From Marinoscillum pacificum (lineage in GTDB: Bacteria > Bacteroidota > Bacteroidia > Cytophagales > Cyclobacteriaceae), in contig NZ_JAMZMJ010000014.1 of NCBI RefSeq assembly GCF_024714495.1, positions 81,194 through 145,193 on the forward strand: a stretch of DNA of 64,000 nucleotides, given 5' to 3'. Below the pieces are notes generated by a model that saw only the letters and a program-made list of their open reading frames with translations, did no database searches and was not told the DNA's origin. The position numbers and the translations under genes were made by a program. Below are positions 9,337 through 18,600 of the stretch, piece after piece; the first letter of the stretch is position 1, and every line of letters starts with the position of its first letter.

Positions 9337-10089
9337 ATGTTAACACCCAGTTTAATCATTATTGGTGCTCAAAAATCTGGAACATCTACCTTGTATGAAT
9401 TGCTCAAGCAAGTACCAGAACTCATCCCATCAAAATATAAGGAGATTCATTATTTTGATAGAAATTATTCCAAGGGGAAATTATGGTATCTAAATCAGTT
9501 CAAATGGTATAAAAGAGGACTTCACTTCGAAGCAAGTCCATCGTACCTTTTTTTTCCTGAAGTACCTCAGCGAATTCTTAAATTATCAAAAAAAATCAAG
9601 TTTATTGTTATACTGAGAGATCCAATTGATCGTGCATTTTCAGCTTGGAAGATGTACCATTTCAAATTTGAGCACTTGAAAGATCACCCTACCTTAAGCT
9701 ATAGGTATGATAATCGATCTTTTGAAAAGGCAATAAAAGAAGAGCTAGATGCTTTATCATCAGGCAGGACCATAGATAAGTTCAATTATATATCTAGGGG
9801 ATTCTATAAAGAGCAAATTGAACGATATCTCTTGTACTTTGATAAGAGCAACATCCTGTTTCTTCGATTTGAAGACTTATCTAATCAAACTCAAGTGTTA
9901 AAGGAATGTAAGGGATTTTTGAATTTAAAACACGATATGGTACATACAGGTGATATTAATATACATGAAAACCCCACCAGAACACACTCAATGGAGTTAG
10001 ATTCGGGATTACTTTATGATTTGAAGAAACTTTTTGCGCTAAAGAATAATAACTTATCTGACCTAATCGGACTGGATTTAGATCGATGA
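9337..10089 (+). CDS. Sulfotransferase (PAPS-dependent, heparan/NDST-like fold)
   Basis: A 250-residue sulfotransferase-domain protein. It shows the 5'-phosphosulfate-binding loop IIGAQKSGTSTLYELL (residues about 7-22) and the 3'-phosphate-binding motif VILRDPIDRAFSAW. This family transfers sulfate from PAPS to hydroxyl or amino groups of glycans. It lies 5 nt after the exporter ATPase and overlaps the next sulfotransferase-like gene by 4 nt. The obvious inference is sulfation of the exported polysaccharide; no PAPS synthesis genes occur in the window. Confidence 0.88.
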   Translation: MLTPSLIIIGAQKSGTSTLYELLKQVPELIPSKYKEIHYFDRNYSKGKLWYLNQFKWYKRGLHFEASPSYLFFPEVPQRILKLSKKIKFIVILRDPIDRAFSAWKMYHFKFEHLKDHPTLSYRYDNRSFEKAIKEELDALSSGRTIDKFNYISRGFYKEQIERYLLYFDKSNILFLRFEDLSNQTQVLKECKGFLNLKHDMVHTGDINIHENPTRTHSMELDSGLLYDLKKLFALKNNNLSDLIGLDLDR

Positions 10090-10730
10090 TTTACTTAAGC
10101 AGAAATAAAAAAATATTTTGTATTGGTTTGAACAAAACTGGTACCACAACATTGGAATTTTGTCTTGATGAATTAGGTTTCAGGATGGGAGATCAATTAA
10201 AGGCCAAGCCACTATTAGATGATTGGGCAAAGAGAAATTTTAAACCAATAATTAAGTATTGCAAGTCAGCCGACGCTTTTCAGGATTCACCTTTTTCGCT
10301 TCCGCACACTTATCTGGCTCTGCATAGTGCTTTTCCAAGAGCAAAGTTCATTCTTTCGGTTAGAAATAACCCTGATCAGTGGGCGGATTCAATCACGACA
10401 TTTCATGGTAAGCTATGGGCAAATGGTAATACCCCAACCAAAGAGGATCTTCAGAATGCTATAAACCATACCAAAGGTAGACCCTGGAAGGTAAACAGAC
10501 TATTGTTCAATACCCCAGAAGATGATCCTTATAATAGAGATGTACTGAAAGTGTTTTATGATAACCATAATAGGAATGTGGTAGACTATTTTAAAACTCT
10601 TCCTGGGTCATTACTCGTATTAAATGTAGCCAAAAAAGAGAGCTACCGAGATTTTTGTGAATTTCTGAATGTTAAGCCCATGAGAGAATTATTCCCAATA
10701 AAGAACTCAACTAGCGATTTAAAACTATGA
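10086..10730 (+). CDS. Sulfotransferase-like protein (Sulfotransfer_4 type)
   Basis: A 214-residue protein with the P-loop-like motif FCIGLNKTGTTTLEFCLDEL near residue 10 and a second site, FILSVRNNPDQWADS, at about residue 95. Both match the short sulfotransferase family often annotated Sulfotransfer_4. It differs in sequence from the sulfotransferases on either side of it in the locus. ATGA overlaps link it to both neighbours. The acceptor is unknown and some members of this family have no proven activity. Confidence 0.8.
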   Translation: MIYLSRNKKIFCIGLNKTGTTTLEFCLDELGFRMGDQLKAKPLLDDWAKRNFKPIIKYCKSADAFQDSPFSLPHTYLALHSAFPRAKFILSVRNNPDQWADSITTFHGKLWANGNTPTKEDLQNAINHTKGRPWKVNRLLFNTPEDDPYNRDVLKVFYDNHNRNVVDYFKTLPGSLLVLNVAKKESYRDFCEFLNVKPMRELFPIKNSTSDLKL

Positions 10731-11803
10731 TTCCAGTAAATAAACCTTTTCTGCCACCGCTTGATGAGTATCAACAAATGTTGACAGCAATATGGGAAAA
10801 GAATATTTTAACCAATAATGGACCAAACGTTAAATCACTTGAGGCAAGTTTGGCTGATTATTTTGACCTGAGAAGAGTTCATTTAGTTAGTAGTGGAACA
10901 ATGGCAATTCAAATTGCCCTTAAAGCATTACAGGTCAGAGGCGAAGTGTTAACTACACCATTTAGTTATGTGGCTACAACTAGCAGTATCGTTTGGGAGA
11001 ACTGTGTTCCTAAGTTTGTTGACATTGAACCGTTAACACTAAATATTGATCCCTCAAAGATTGAAGAAGCTATTACAGAAGATACTTCTGCAATTTTGGC
11101 AACACATTGTTTTGGAAATTCTTGTGATATTTATTCTATTAATGCGATAGCTAAGAGGAATAATTTAAAGGTAATTTATGATGCAGCACATAGTTTTGGA
11201 TCTCACTATGATGGCTCTTCAGTTTTCAAATTTGGAGATGTTTCAATAACCAGTTTTCATTCAACTAAATTATTTCATACTGTAGAAGGAGGAGCACTAT
11301 TCACATCAGACCCAAAGGTTGGTGAAAGAATAGATTTTTTAAGAAACTTTGGGCACGACGGACCTGAGTGCTTTGATGGGGTAGGCATAAATGGGAAAAT
11401 GAGTGAAATTCATGCAGCCATGGGGTTGGTGAATCTTAGGTACGTAAATGACATTCTTCAAAGCAGAAGAGAACAGTTCGATTTTTACAAAGAACTTTTA
11501 TCTTCACTCGAAATTTCTTTGGTTGAGAGTTCAGAGATTTCAATAGGGAATCATTCATACTTTCCTATACTGTTTAAATCTGAAGATGAACTATTAAAAG
11601 CGCTCAAGTTTTTAGCTAATAATGGAATATCAACTAGAAGGTATTTTTATCCCCCCTTGAACCATCTTAACTATGTGAAATCAACGAGTTTACCTGTGGT
11701 AGAAGATATTTCCCGCAGAATTTTATGTCTTCCCATGTATTTCCAATTGACAAGAGAAGAGCAAAAAAGAGTGGTAATAGCTCTAGAAGAGGCATTGAAA
11801 TGA
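10727..11803 (+). CDS. DegT/DnrJ/EryC1-family sugar aminotransferase
   Basis: A 358-residue PLP enzyme that would transfer an amino group to a nucleotide keto-sugar. It has the entry signature MIPVNKPFLPP, the SSGTMAIQIALKAL cofactor-binding turn, the YDAAHSFGS motif with the PLP-contacting aspartate, and the Schiff-base lysine in SFHSTKLFHTVEGG. It overlaps both neighbours by 4 nt. It implies that the glycan contains an amino-deoxy sugar. A matching 4,6-dehydratase is not present here, but an epimerase/reductase lies at 13682. Confidence 0.92.
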   Translation: MIPVNKPFLPPLDEYQQMLTAIWEKNILTNNGPNVKSLEASLADYFDLRRVHLVSSGTMAIQIALKALQVRGEVLTTPFSYVATTSSIVWENCVPKFVDIEPLTLNIDPSKIEEAITEDTSAILATHCFGNSCDIYSINAIAKRNNLKVIYDAAHSFGSHYDGSSVFKFGDVSITSFHSTKLFHTVEGGALFTSDPKVGERIDFLRNFGHDGPECFDGVGINGKMSEIHAAMGLVNLRYVNDILQSRREQFDFYKELLSSLEISLVESSEISIGNHSYFPILFKSEDELLKALKFLANNGISTRRYFYPPLNHLNYVKSTSLPVVEDISRRILCLPMYFQLTREEQKRVVIALEEALK

Positions 11804-12987
11804 AAAATGCCAGAGAATTTTTTAGTAAACTCTATAGACTCAATCTTGAAAAGATTGCTCATAGATTGGGTATAAAGGAAACAATAAGCAATGTTTTTCG
11901 CACTCATAAACCAAAAATAATGGTCTCGGATAGGTTGTCTAAAGAGGTAATAAGATATATTCATATTGGCTATCCTAAAGCCGGGTCCACAGCACTTCAG
12001 CGAGGTTTTTTTGGGCAAGATCCCCATTTGTTTCATCTAGGGTGTGGAAACCACAGTAATAAAAAGTACTGGGATGATCATGGTTATGTAAGTAGTGAAG
12101 TTAACTTAGCTATGGAAATAGACTTGAGGTATAAAGGTGACTTGTCCTATGACCCTGCAGGCGTTAAGAGTGTGTTCGAAAAGTATTTTAGAATAGCTCA
12201 AAGTAATCAAAAAATACATGCGGTAGGAGTATCAAATGAAAATTTATGTTTCAATTGGCATGGAGGAATTGACACAGTAACAAAGGCAAAAAGGTTACAA
12301 AATATATTTGGTAAGAAAACCAAAGTAATAATGGTTGTAAGGCAACAAAAAGGGCTCATTGAATCTCTGTACAAAGAAACCGTTAGATTCGGATATGCTG
12401 GAAGTTTTGATGAATACCTCAAATATATTTGGACATATCAAGATAGAAATTTTCTTTACGATTTTCACTTTGATCTAGTATATAGGTTATACTGTGACCT
12501 TTTTAGTAGAGAGAATGTACATGTCATGTTTTTTGAGGATTTTCAGGATGATAACAAAGCTTTTTTATCAGATTTAGGCAAAATTTTGGGTTTAACGACG
12601 GAGATTAATGAGATTACAAGAAGATATAATGAACAATTAACGAGTAAACAGCTAGCAATCCAGCTTGAATTGAATAGGAGAACACAACATGGCTTTCAAA
12701 AAAGCATTATGAATCCATTTGACACGCATCGACATGTGACCTATTACCTAGACAGCTTGGCGGAGAAATCTATAGATGACGAGGTGTATCTGGACTACCA
12801 TCTTAGAAAGAAGCTAAATGAACTCGCAACTGATTTGGATTTGTCACTTCAAATACCAGAAATCAGTCTTAAATGGGAATCACAATATGCTAGGCAAATT
12901 AAAGATCAGCTGATCGTTTCTAATCTGGAATTTGAGGCGTTAATCAATAGCGAGAAAATTAGAAAGTATAATTATACAGCATTTTGA
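11800..12987 (+). CDS. Sulfotransferase-like protein (third type)
   Basis: A 395-residue protein with a sulfotransferase-like P-loop, IHIGYPKAGSTALQRGFF, at about residues 49-66, preceded by a roughly 45-residue basic N-terminal region. A second motif, VIMVVRQQKGLIESLYKE, resembles the 3'-phosphate site, and VMFFEDFQDD follows as in other bacterial sulfotransferases. The ATG at 11800 overlaps the upstream TGA by 4 nt and is preferred over an in-frame alternative start at 11725 inside the aminotransferase gene. Its acceptor is unknown. Confidence 0.78.
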   Translation: MKNAREFFSKLYRLNLEKIAHRLGIKETISNVFRTHKPKIMVSDRLSKEVIRYIHIGYPKAGSTALQRGFFGQDPHLFHLGCGNHSNKKYWDDHGYVSSEVNLAMEIDLRYKGDLSYDPAGVKSVFEKYFRIAQSNQKIHAVGVSNENLCFNWHGGIDTVTKAKRLQNIFGKKTKVIMVVRQQKGLIESLYKETVRFGYAGSFDEYLKYIWTYQDRNFLYDFHFDLVYRLYCDLFSRENVHVMFFEDFQDDNKAFLSDLGKILGLTTEINEITRRYNEQLTSKQLAIQLELNRRTQHGFQKSIMNPFDTHRHVTYYLDSLAEKSIDDEVYLDYHLRKKLNELATDLDLSLQIPEISLKWESQYARQIKDQLIVSNLEFEALINSEKIRKYNYTAF

Positions 12988-13685
12988 AAACGGCAATTAT
13001 GCAACCCTATTTTTTTCCATATATAGGGTATTTCCAATTAATAAAATCTTCAGATGTATTCGTCTTCTACGACGATGTTCAATATATTAAAGGTGGATGG
13101 GTAAATAGAAACCGCATACAGCAAAATGGTAAGGTGAGTTATATAAATGCTTATTGTAAGCAACTCTCTGTCAACAAACGAATAAATGAAGTAGAATTAA
13201 TAGACGATTTGGCCTGGAAGAGCAAGCTTTTACAGAAGATACATCATTTTTATAATAAAGCACCTCAATATGGTTCTGTTTACCCACTCATCGAGAGTAT
13301 AATAGAGGATCATAGCTTGAAGACTCTGTCTTCGTTAAACATCCATGGGATTCAGAGGATTTGTGGCTACTTGAATATTGATGCTCAGTTTCACTTAGCA
13401 TCCACATTTAATAACAGTAATTTGAAAGGAACAGACCGAGTTTTATCTCTTTGTAAATCTATGAATACATCAGTGTACGTAAATGCTATTAATGGACGTT
13501 CTTTATATCATGCAAGTCGATTTGAGGCTAATAAAATGGAATTGAGGTTTGTTCATAGCTATCAAGTTCCGTATAATCAAAACGCACGGGAGTTTTTGAG
13601 TAGTTTGTCAATAATAGACGTGCTCATGTGGAATGATAAAAGAGTCATTATCGATATGTTGTGTAAGTTTGATTTGATAAAATGA
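12984..13685 (+). CDS. WbqC-family protein
   Basis: A 233-residue member of the WbqC family, recognised from AIMQPYFFPYIGYFQLI, the VFYDDVQYIKGGWVNRNRI segment and the overall length. The family occurs in O-antigen and other surface-glycan loci; its exact reaction is poorly defined. The family's conserved N-terminus begins ahead of the first ATG, so TTG at 12984 is the likely start; it forms a TTGA overlap with the upstream stop. It may act with the aminotransferase on an amino sugar, which is inference from context. Confidence 0.88.
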   Translation: MKTAIMQPYFFPYIGYFQLIKSSDVFVFYDDVQYIKGGWVNRNRIQQNGKVSYINAYCKQLSVNKRINEVELIDDLAWKSKLLQKIHHFYNKAPQYGSVYPLIESIIEDHSLKTLSSLNIHGIQRICGYLNIDAQFHLASTFNNSNLKGTDRVLSLCKSMNTSVYVNAINGRSLYHASRFEANKMELRFVHSYQVPYNQNAREFLSSLSIIDVLMWNDKRVIIDMLCKFDLIK

Positions 13686-14689
13686 AAGAGAAAGTTATCA
13701 TATTTGGATCTACTGGAACGCTTGGTACCTATTTGATTGATGAATTGGTCGCTCGAAACAAATACGAAATAGTTGCCTGTGGTAATAGAAATTTGAACGC
13801 AGACTTTTATGCAAAGCGGGGAATAAAGTGTTATTCTATTGATTTATCTGAGATGAACTCTTTTCAGCAACTGCCTATGGAAAACGTGAAGGCCGTGGTG
13901 CAGCTGGCAGGTGTAATGCCTTCACGAATGGTAGGATATAAGCCAGAGCTTTATTTAAAAGTGAATACCATAGGTTCTTTCAATGTACTGGAGTATTGTC
14001 GAAAAATAGGCTGTAAAAAGTACATTTTTACACAGTCCCACTCTGATGTGGCTGGACTTTGGAATACGGGTAAATTGATCCGTCATGATGCCAGTAGGAT
14101 GCTGAACTATACTGGAGATCATGCAGTTTATATAATTAGTAAGAATGCCGCTGTAGATTTATCCGAGCATTATTTTTATGATCATGGTATAAGTAATGTG
14201 ATCTTAAGACTCCCAACTATTTACAGCTATCGTCCTATATCGGAAATGTACGTTAATGGCGAGAAATCAGTATTGGCCTACAGATACCTAATAGAGAAAG
14301 CCGTAAAAGGTGAGTCTTTAGAGATATGGGGTGACCCCCATGTTAAGAAGGATATAGTTTATGTAAAGGATTTCTGTCAGATGGTGGATAAGGCGATAGG
14401 TTCAAATAAAGCCCGAGGTTTTTACAATGTTGCTACAGGAATCGGGACCAGTTTAGAGGATCAGATTATGGGTATTTCAAAGGTATTTTCGAAAGAAGGC
14501 AACCCAAGTGAAGTAGTTTATAGAAGGGACAAGCCAAGTCAAATTTCTTATTTGTATGATATCTCAAATGCTGAAAACGATATGGGGTATGCACCGGAGT
14601 ACTCATATATAGAAATGCTCGAGGATATGAAACATGAAATGAATGGTGATAGATTTATTCATGTAGATAACCAAAAGGTGTTGTATTGA
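13682..14689 (+). CDS. NAD-dependent epimerase/dehydratase (extended SDR)
   Basis: A 335-residue extended short-chain dehydrogenase/reductase. It has the Rossmann motif FGSTGTLG at residues 8-15, a YxxxK catalytic pair in the segment VYIISKNAAVDLSEHYF, and the RLPTIYSYRP substrate-domain segment. It probably epimerises or reduces a nucleotide sugar used by the locus. It overlaps the WbqC-family gene by 4 nt and lies 13 nt before a glycosyltransferase. Dehydratase, epimerase and reductase cannot be told apart from these motifs. Confidence 0.88.
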   Translation: MKEKVIIFGSTGTLGTYLIDELVARNKYEIVACGNRNLNADFYAKRGIKCYSIDLSEMNSFQQLPMENVKAVVQLAGVMPSRMVGYKPELYLKVNTIGSFNVLEYCRKIGCKKYIFTQSHSDVAGLWNTGKLIRHDASRMLNYTGDHAVYIISKNAAVDLSEHYFYDHGISNVILRLPTIYSYRPISEMYVNGEKSVLAYRYLIEKAVKGESLEIWGDPHVKKDIVYVKDFCQMVDKAIGSNKARGFYNVATGIGTSLEDQIMGISKVFSKEGNPSEVVYRRDKPSQISYLYDISNAENDMGYAPEYSYIEMLEDMKHEMNGDRFIHVDNQKVLY

Positions 14690-14702
14690 TTTCAATGTAG
14701 CC

Positions 14703-15605
14703 ATGCAAATTGAAATTTCAGTTTCCATTATTACCTACAATCACGAAGAATTCATCGCTAAGGCATTGGATAGTGTCCTCGCACAAAACCTTGATATTCC
14801 ATTTGAAATAGTAGTTGGGGATGATGGATCAAGCGATTCTACTGTTGATATCGTAAAATCATATCAAAAGAAGTACACTGATATAATTAAACTATGTGAA
14901 AGAAATCGTAATGATTTTAGAGGTTATATTCATTCAGGGAGAAAGAATTTCCTCGAAAATATTCTAAGCTGCAATGGAAAATACATTGCTTTACTTGATG
15001 GTGATGATTTTTGGGATGACCCTGAGAAGCTTACAACTCAATATGAGTTACTTGAAAAAAATGAGCGGTTTTCCGGAGTTATGCATGGAACAGTGGTCTT
15101 ACGAACTGAGGATAACAAGAAACTGCCGTGGAGAGACAAGTATGAAAGTCTTTACTTAACTAAAGATTTGATCCGGTTGTCGACACCTTTTCACACGTCT
15201 TCATTTTTTTTTAGAAAGAAGTTTTTGGTGATACCAGAATGGTTAAAGACAGTGTCAAGTGGAGACATTCCTCTATTTTTCTTGATTTCCTTGAATGGAC
15301 CTATTGTAAATGCTTATAAACTTAATCCTAGTGTTTATAGAAAACATTTAGGAGGTATTACACAAACCTCACTACATTTAAAAAATGTTTTTCACCTTAC
15401 GAGAATAGCTCTTTGGCAACAACTTAATGAACATTCAGGTTATAAATTTGATAAATTTGTTGGGAATGTAATTATTAGGCATCTTTTGGGGTTAGAAGTT
15501 AAGAGGTTGAAAGAGAGATGGTTGTTGGTTTCTATGGCTTTTAGAAATATGAGATATTTGTCAGTAATGGTTGTCCTCAAATTACTAAAACGAGCGATTC
15601 TGTAA
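14703..15605 (+). CDS. Family 2 glycosyltransferase
   Basis: A 300-residue GT2 enzyme with VSIITYNHEEFIAKALDS at the N-terminus, VVGDDGSSDSTVD for nucleotide binding and LLDGDDFW at about residue 97-104 as the DxD region. The C-terminal 40 residues are hydrophobic and basic and may peripherally bind the membrane. It is the last gene of the polysaccharide locus before the giant secreted protein, and no terminator was seen after it. Confidence 0.9.
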   Translation: MQIEISVSIITYNHEEFIAKALDSVLAQNLDIPFEIVVGDDGSSDSTVDIVKSYQKKYTDIIKLCERNRNDFRGYIHSGRKNFLENILSCNGKYIALLDGDDFWDDPEKLTTQYELLEKNERFSGVMHGTVVLRTEDNKKLPWRDKYESLYLTKDLIRLSTPFHTSSFFFRKKFLVIPEWLKTVSSGDIPLFFLISLNGPIVNAYKLNPSVYRKHLGGITQTSLHLKNVFHLTRIALWQQLNEHSGYKFDKFVGNVIIRHLLGLEVKRLKERWLLVSMAFRNMRYLSVMVVLKLLKRAIL

Positions 15606-15653
15606 TTCCAGTAAAATTCAAACAGGTCTTTAATATAAGTTACCTTGAAAACA

Positions 15654-18600
15654 ATGTGGAAGTTTTTTGCATTTGTATTCATTTTAGTTGCGAGTCTTCC
15701 AGGATCTGGTCAATGTCTTGATAGTGATTTTGGATTAGACGAAAGCGTGTGTTTAAATGAGAATATTCTCCTTGAAAATGCTACCACAGGTGCAACATCA
15801 TATAATTGGGATTTTTGTTCTGGGAACCTTTGGCAACTCCCAGATTCTGAAAGTTTGGGTGTGTTGAGTGGGAGCTCATTATTTGATTTAGCAACTCATC
15901 ACAAAGGAGTTCATTATGGATTCTATACAGACCGAACGGGTAATAGATTATATCGAATTGAATTGGCTAGTGATCTTTCGGAGGTCTCACAAACGACGAA
16001 TTTTGGCAATATAGGGGGATATTTATCTAGTCCGGACAAGGTATTGTTATATGAAGAGTCTGGTCAGTGGTATGGTTTGGTTACTAATGATCAGAGTAGT
16101 GATAATTTGGTTCGGCTGAGTTTTGGGAGCAGTTTGGGTAACGATCCTACAGCGGAGAGTTTGGGAGATTTTGGAGGCAAACTGAACCGCCCACGAGGGA
16201 TACGTCTGGAGCAGGATGGAGACAGTTTGGTTTTATTGGTATTAAACCGTGGAGACAATACACTTTCGGTGGTCAATTTTGGGAGTAGCATTACAACTAT
16301 TCCGAGTGATGAGTCGGTATTGAAGAGTGGAGCGATTACGGATGCGAGTGTTACATTAGACCTGAGTTTAGGCAAGGACTGTGATCAGTGGTACGGGTTT
16401 AGTGTTTCAGCCGGTAATGGTAATATTCACCGATTTTCATTTGGAGACAGTTTGTACCAGCTACCAGTGATTGAAACCTTTTCTGTTGGATTAACAAGTC
16501 TTAGTCAGATAGAGTTGGGACACGATGGAGTGATTTGGCACGGGTTCATTTCGGGCAATTCAGGTTTTTATCGTTTGGATTTTTCTGACGGATTATCGTC
16601 ATCACCGGATCTGATTGACTTGGCATCTACAGGTTTATCCAACCTTGTAGGTATAGATTTGGTTAATGACACCTTGGGTTTTGCTATTGATAATAGCAGT
16701 AAGGCGTTGTACCGGCTAGATTTTGGCAGTGGCTGTAGCGTGAGTGATCGTTATAGTAGCGCGTATGAGCCAACAGGGGTTAGTTACTCAGAGTCAGGGA
16801 CCTATTATGTGAGTTTAGCTGCTATAGATTCTGAAGGCAATCGGGCCTATCATCTGGATACTGTAACCGTTACAGCGTCTTTAGCTCCCGACATAGACTT
16901 TAGTATAGATGCCAATCGATGCATATCCAATAGTAACAGCTTTACATCGATCAATACGAGTAATGATATCGACACCTACAGCTGGGACTTTGATGATGAC
17001 GGGATAGAAGATAGCGATGTACAGAACCCTACCTATCAGTTTGCCTCATCAGGTACTTACACAGTAAGATTAGAAGTAGTCAGCAGTGGTGGGTGTACGA
17101 ATTTTGTGGAAAAAGAGCTGACTATTTACGAGGAGCCGCCGGATTCTTCCTTTGACTACACAGTCACATCTGAGTGTACGAATGCTGAGTTTTCGTTTCA
17201 TAACAATACCATCGAGACAGGATATGACGATGTATTGTACTATCAATGGGTAATAGCAGGCGATACGGTTGATCAGCAGGATACGACCTATACCTTTACA
17301 ACACCTGGAGAGAAGATAGTGAGTTTACAAAGTTTTTTACCTGGATGTGCATCAGCAATATTCCGAGATACGCTTACAGTTGTAGATGGGCCATCAGTAG
17401 GTTTTACTTATACGAATAACTGTTTTGGAGAAGCGATTCAGTTTACAGACACGACAATTGGTAGCGGGATTACGAGTTATTCCTGGGATTTTGGGGATGG
17501 TACAGGTTTGGTTACAGAACAGAATCCAATGCATACCTATTCTTTGACAGGGAGCTATACGGTAAGTCTTACTGTTTCCAATGGCGATGGTTGTTCGAAT
17601 GCATCAAGTCAATCGGTTGTAGTCTCAGACGCATCAAAAGTAAGTTTCACCACACCTGCAACCCTGGAGCAGAATGTTGCATCAGTTTTCACGGGAACAG
17701 ATCTTACCAATAGCTATGATTCTATAGAGAGCTGGCGATGGTCAGTAGATGGTCAGGAAGAGTCAATTGAGCAAAGTCCAGCATTGGTATTTACATCCAC
17801 AGGCAGCTACACTGTAGAGTTGACGGCAGTTAGTTATCAGGGATGTGAAGAGACTGTATCAGCGGTAGTATCAGTAGAAGAGCCAAGTTGTCCCACATCA
17901 ATATTTTCAGTAATAGACCAGGTGTGTACAGGGGAGTCGTTGACTGTAAGTAATTCCAGTGTTAACTCAGCATCATATAATTGGGATTTTTGTTCTGGGT
18001 CAATGTTTGGTTCTCCAGGAGCTACCTCAGTGTCAACCATTGGGTTATCATTTCCTGCAGACCTTACACAAGTCTATGAAGGGGACACTTTTTATGGATT
18101 TGTTTCAGGTAGGGATAACAACTCACTGCTCAGGCTGACATATAGGGATGGATTAGATGCAAGTCCACAAACGACGAATTTTGGCAATATAGGGGGATAT
18201 TTATCTAGTCCGGACAAGGTATTGTTATATGAAGAGTCTGGTCAGTGGTATGGTTTGGTTACTAATGATCAGAGTAGTGATAATTTGGTTCGGCTGAGTT
18301 TTGGGAGCAGTTTGGGTAACGATCCTACAGCGGAGAGTTTGGGAGATTTTGGAGGCAAACTGAACCGCCCACGAGGGATACGTCTGGAGCAGGATGGAGA
18401 CAGTTTGGTTTTATTGGTATTAAACCGTGGAGACAATACACTTTCGGTGGTCAATTTTGGGAGTAGCATTACAACTATTCCGAGTGATGAGTCGGTATTG
18501 AAGAGTGGAGCGATTACGGATGCGAGTGTTACATTAGACCTGAGTTTAGGCAAGGACTGTGATCAGTGGTACGGGTTTAGTGTTTCAGCCGGTAATGGTA

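Noticed and set aside
1..15605. Genomic island boundary around the glycan locus
   Set aside because: The sulfotransferase part looks AT-rich, but no integrase, tRNA boundary or direct repeat was found and base composition was not calculated, so transfer is not claimed.
16091..16375. Minus-strand 94-residue frame repeated exactly at 18269-18553
   Set aside because: It lies antisense within the duplicated block of the giant PKD gene; the repeat of the frame is a by-product of the DNA duplication and not a gene.
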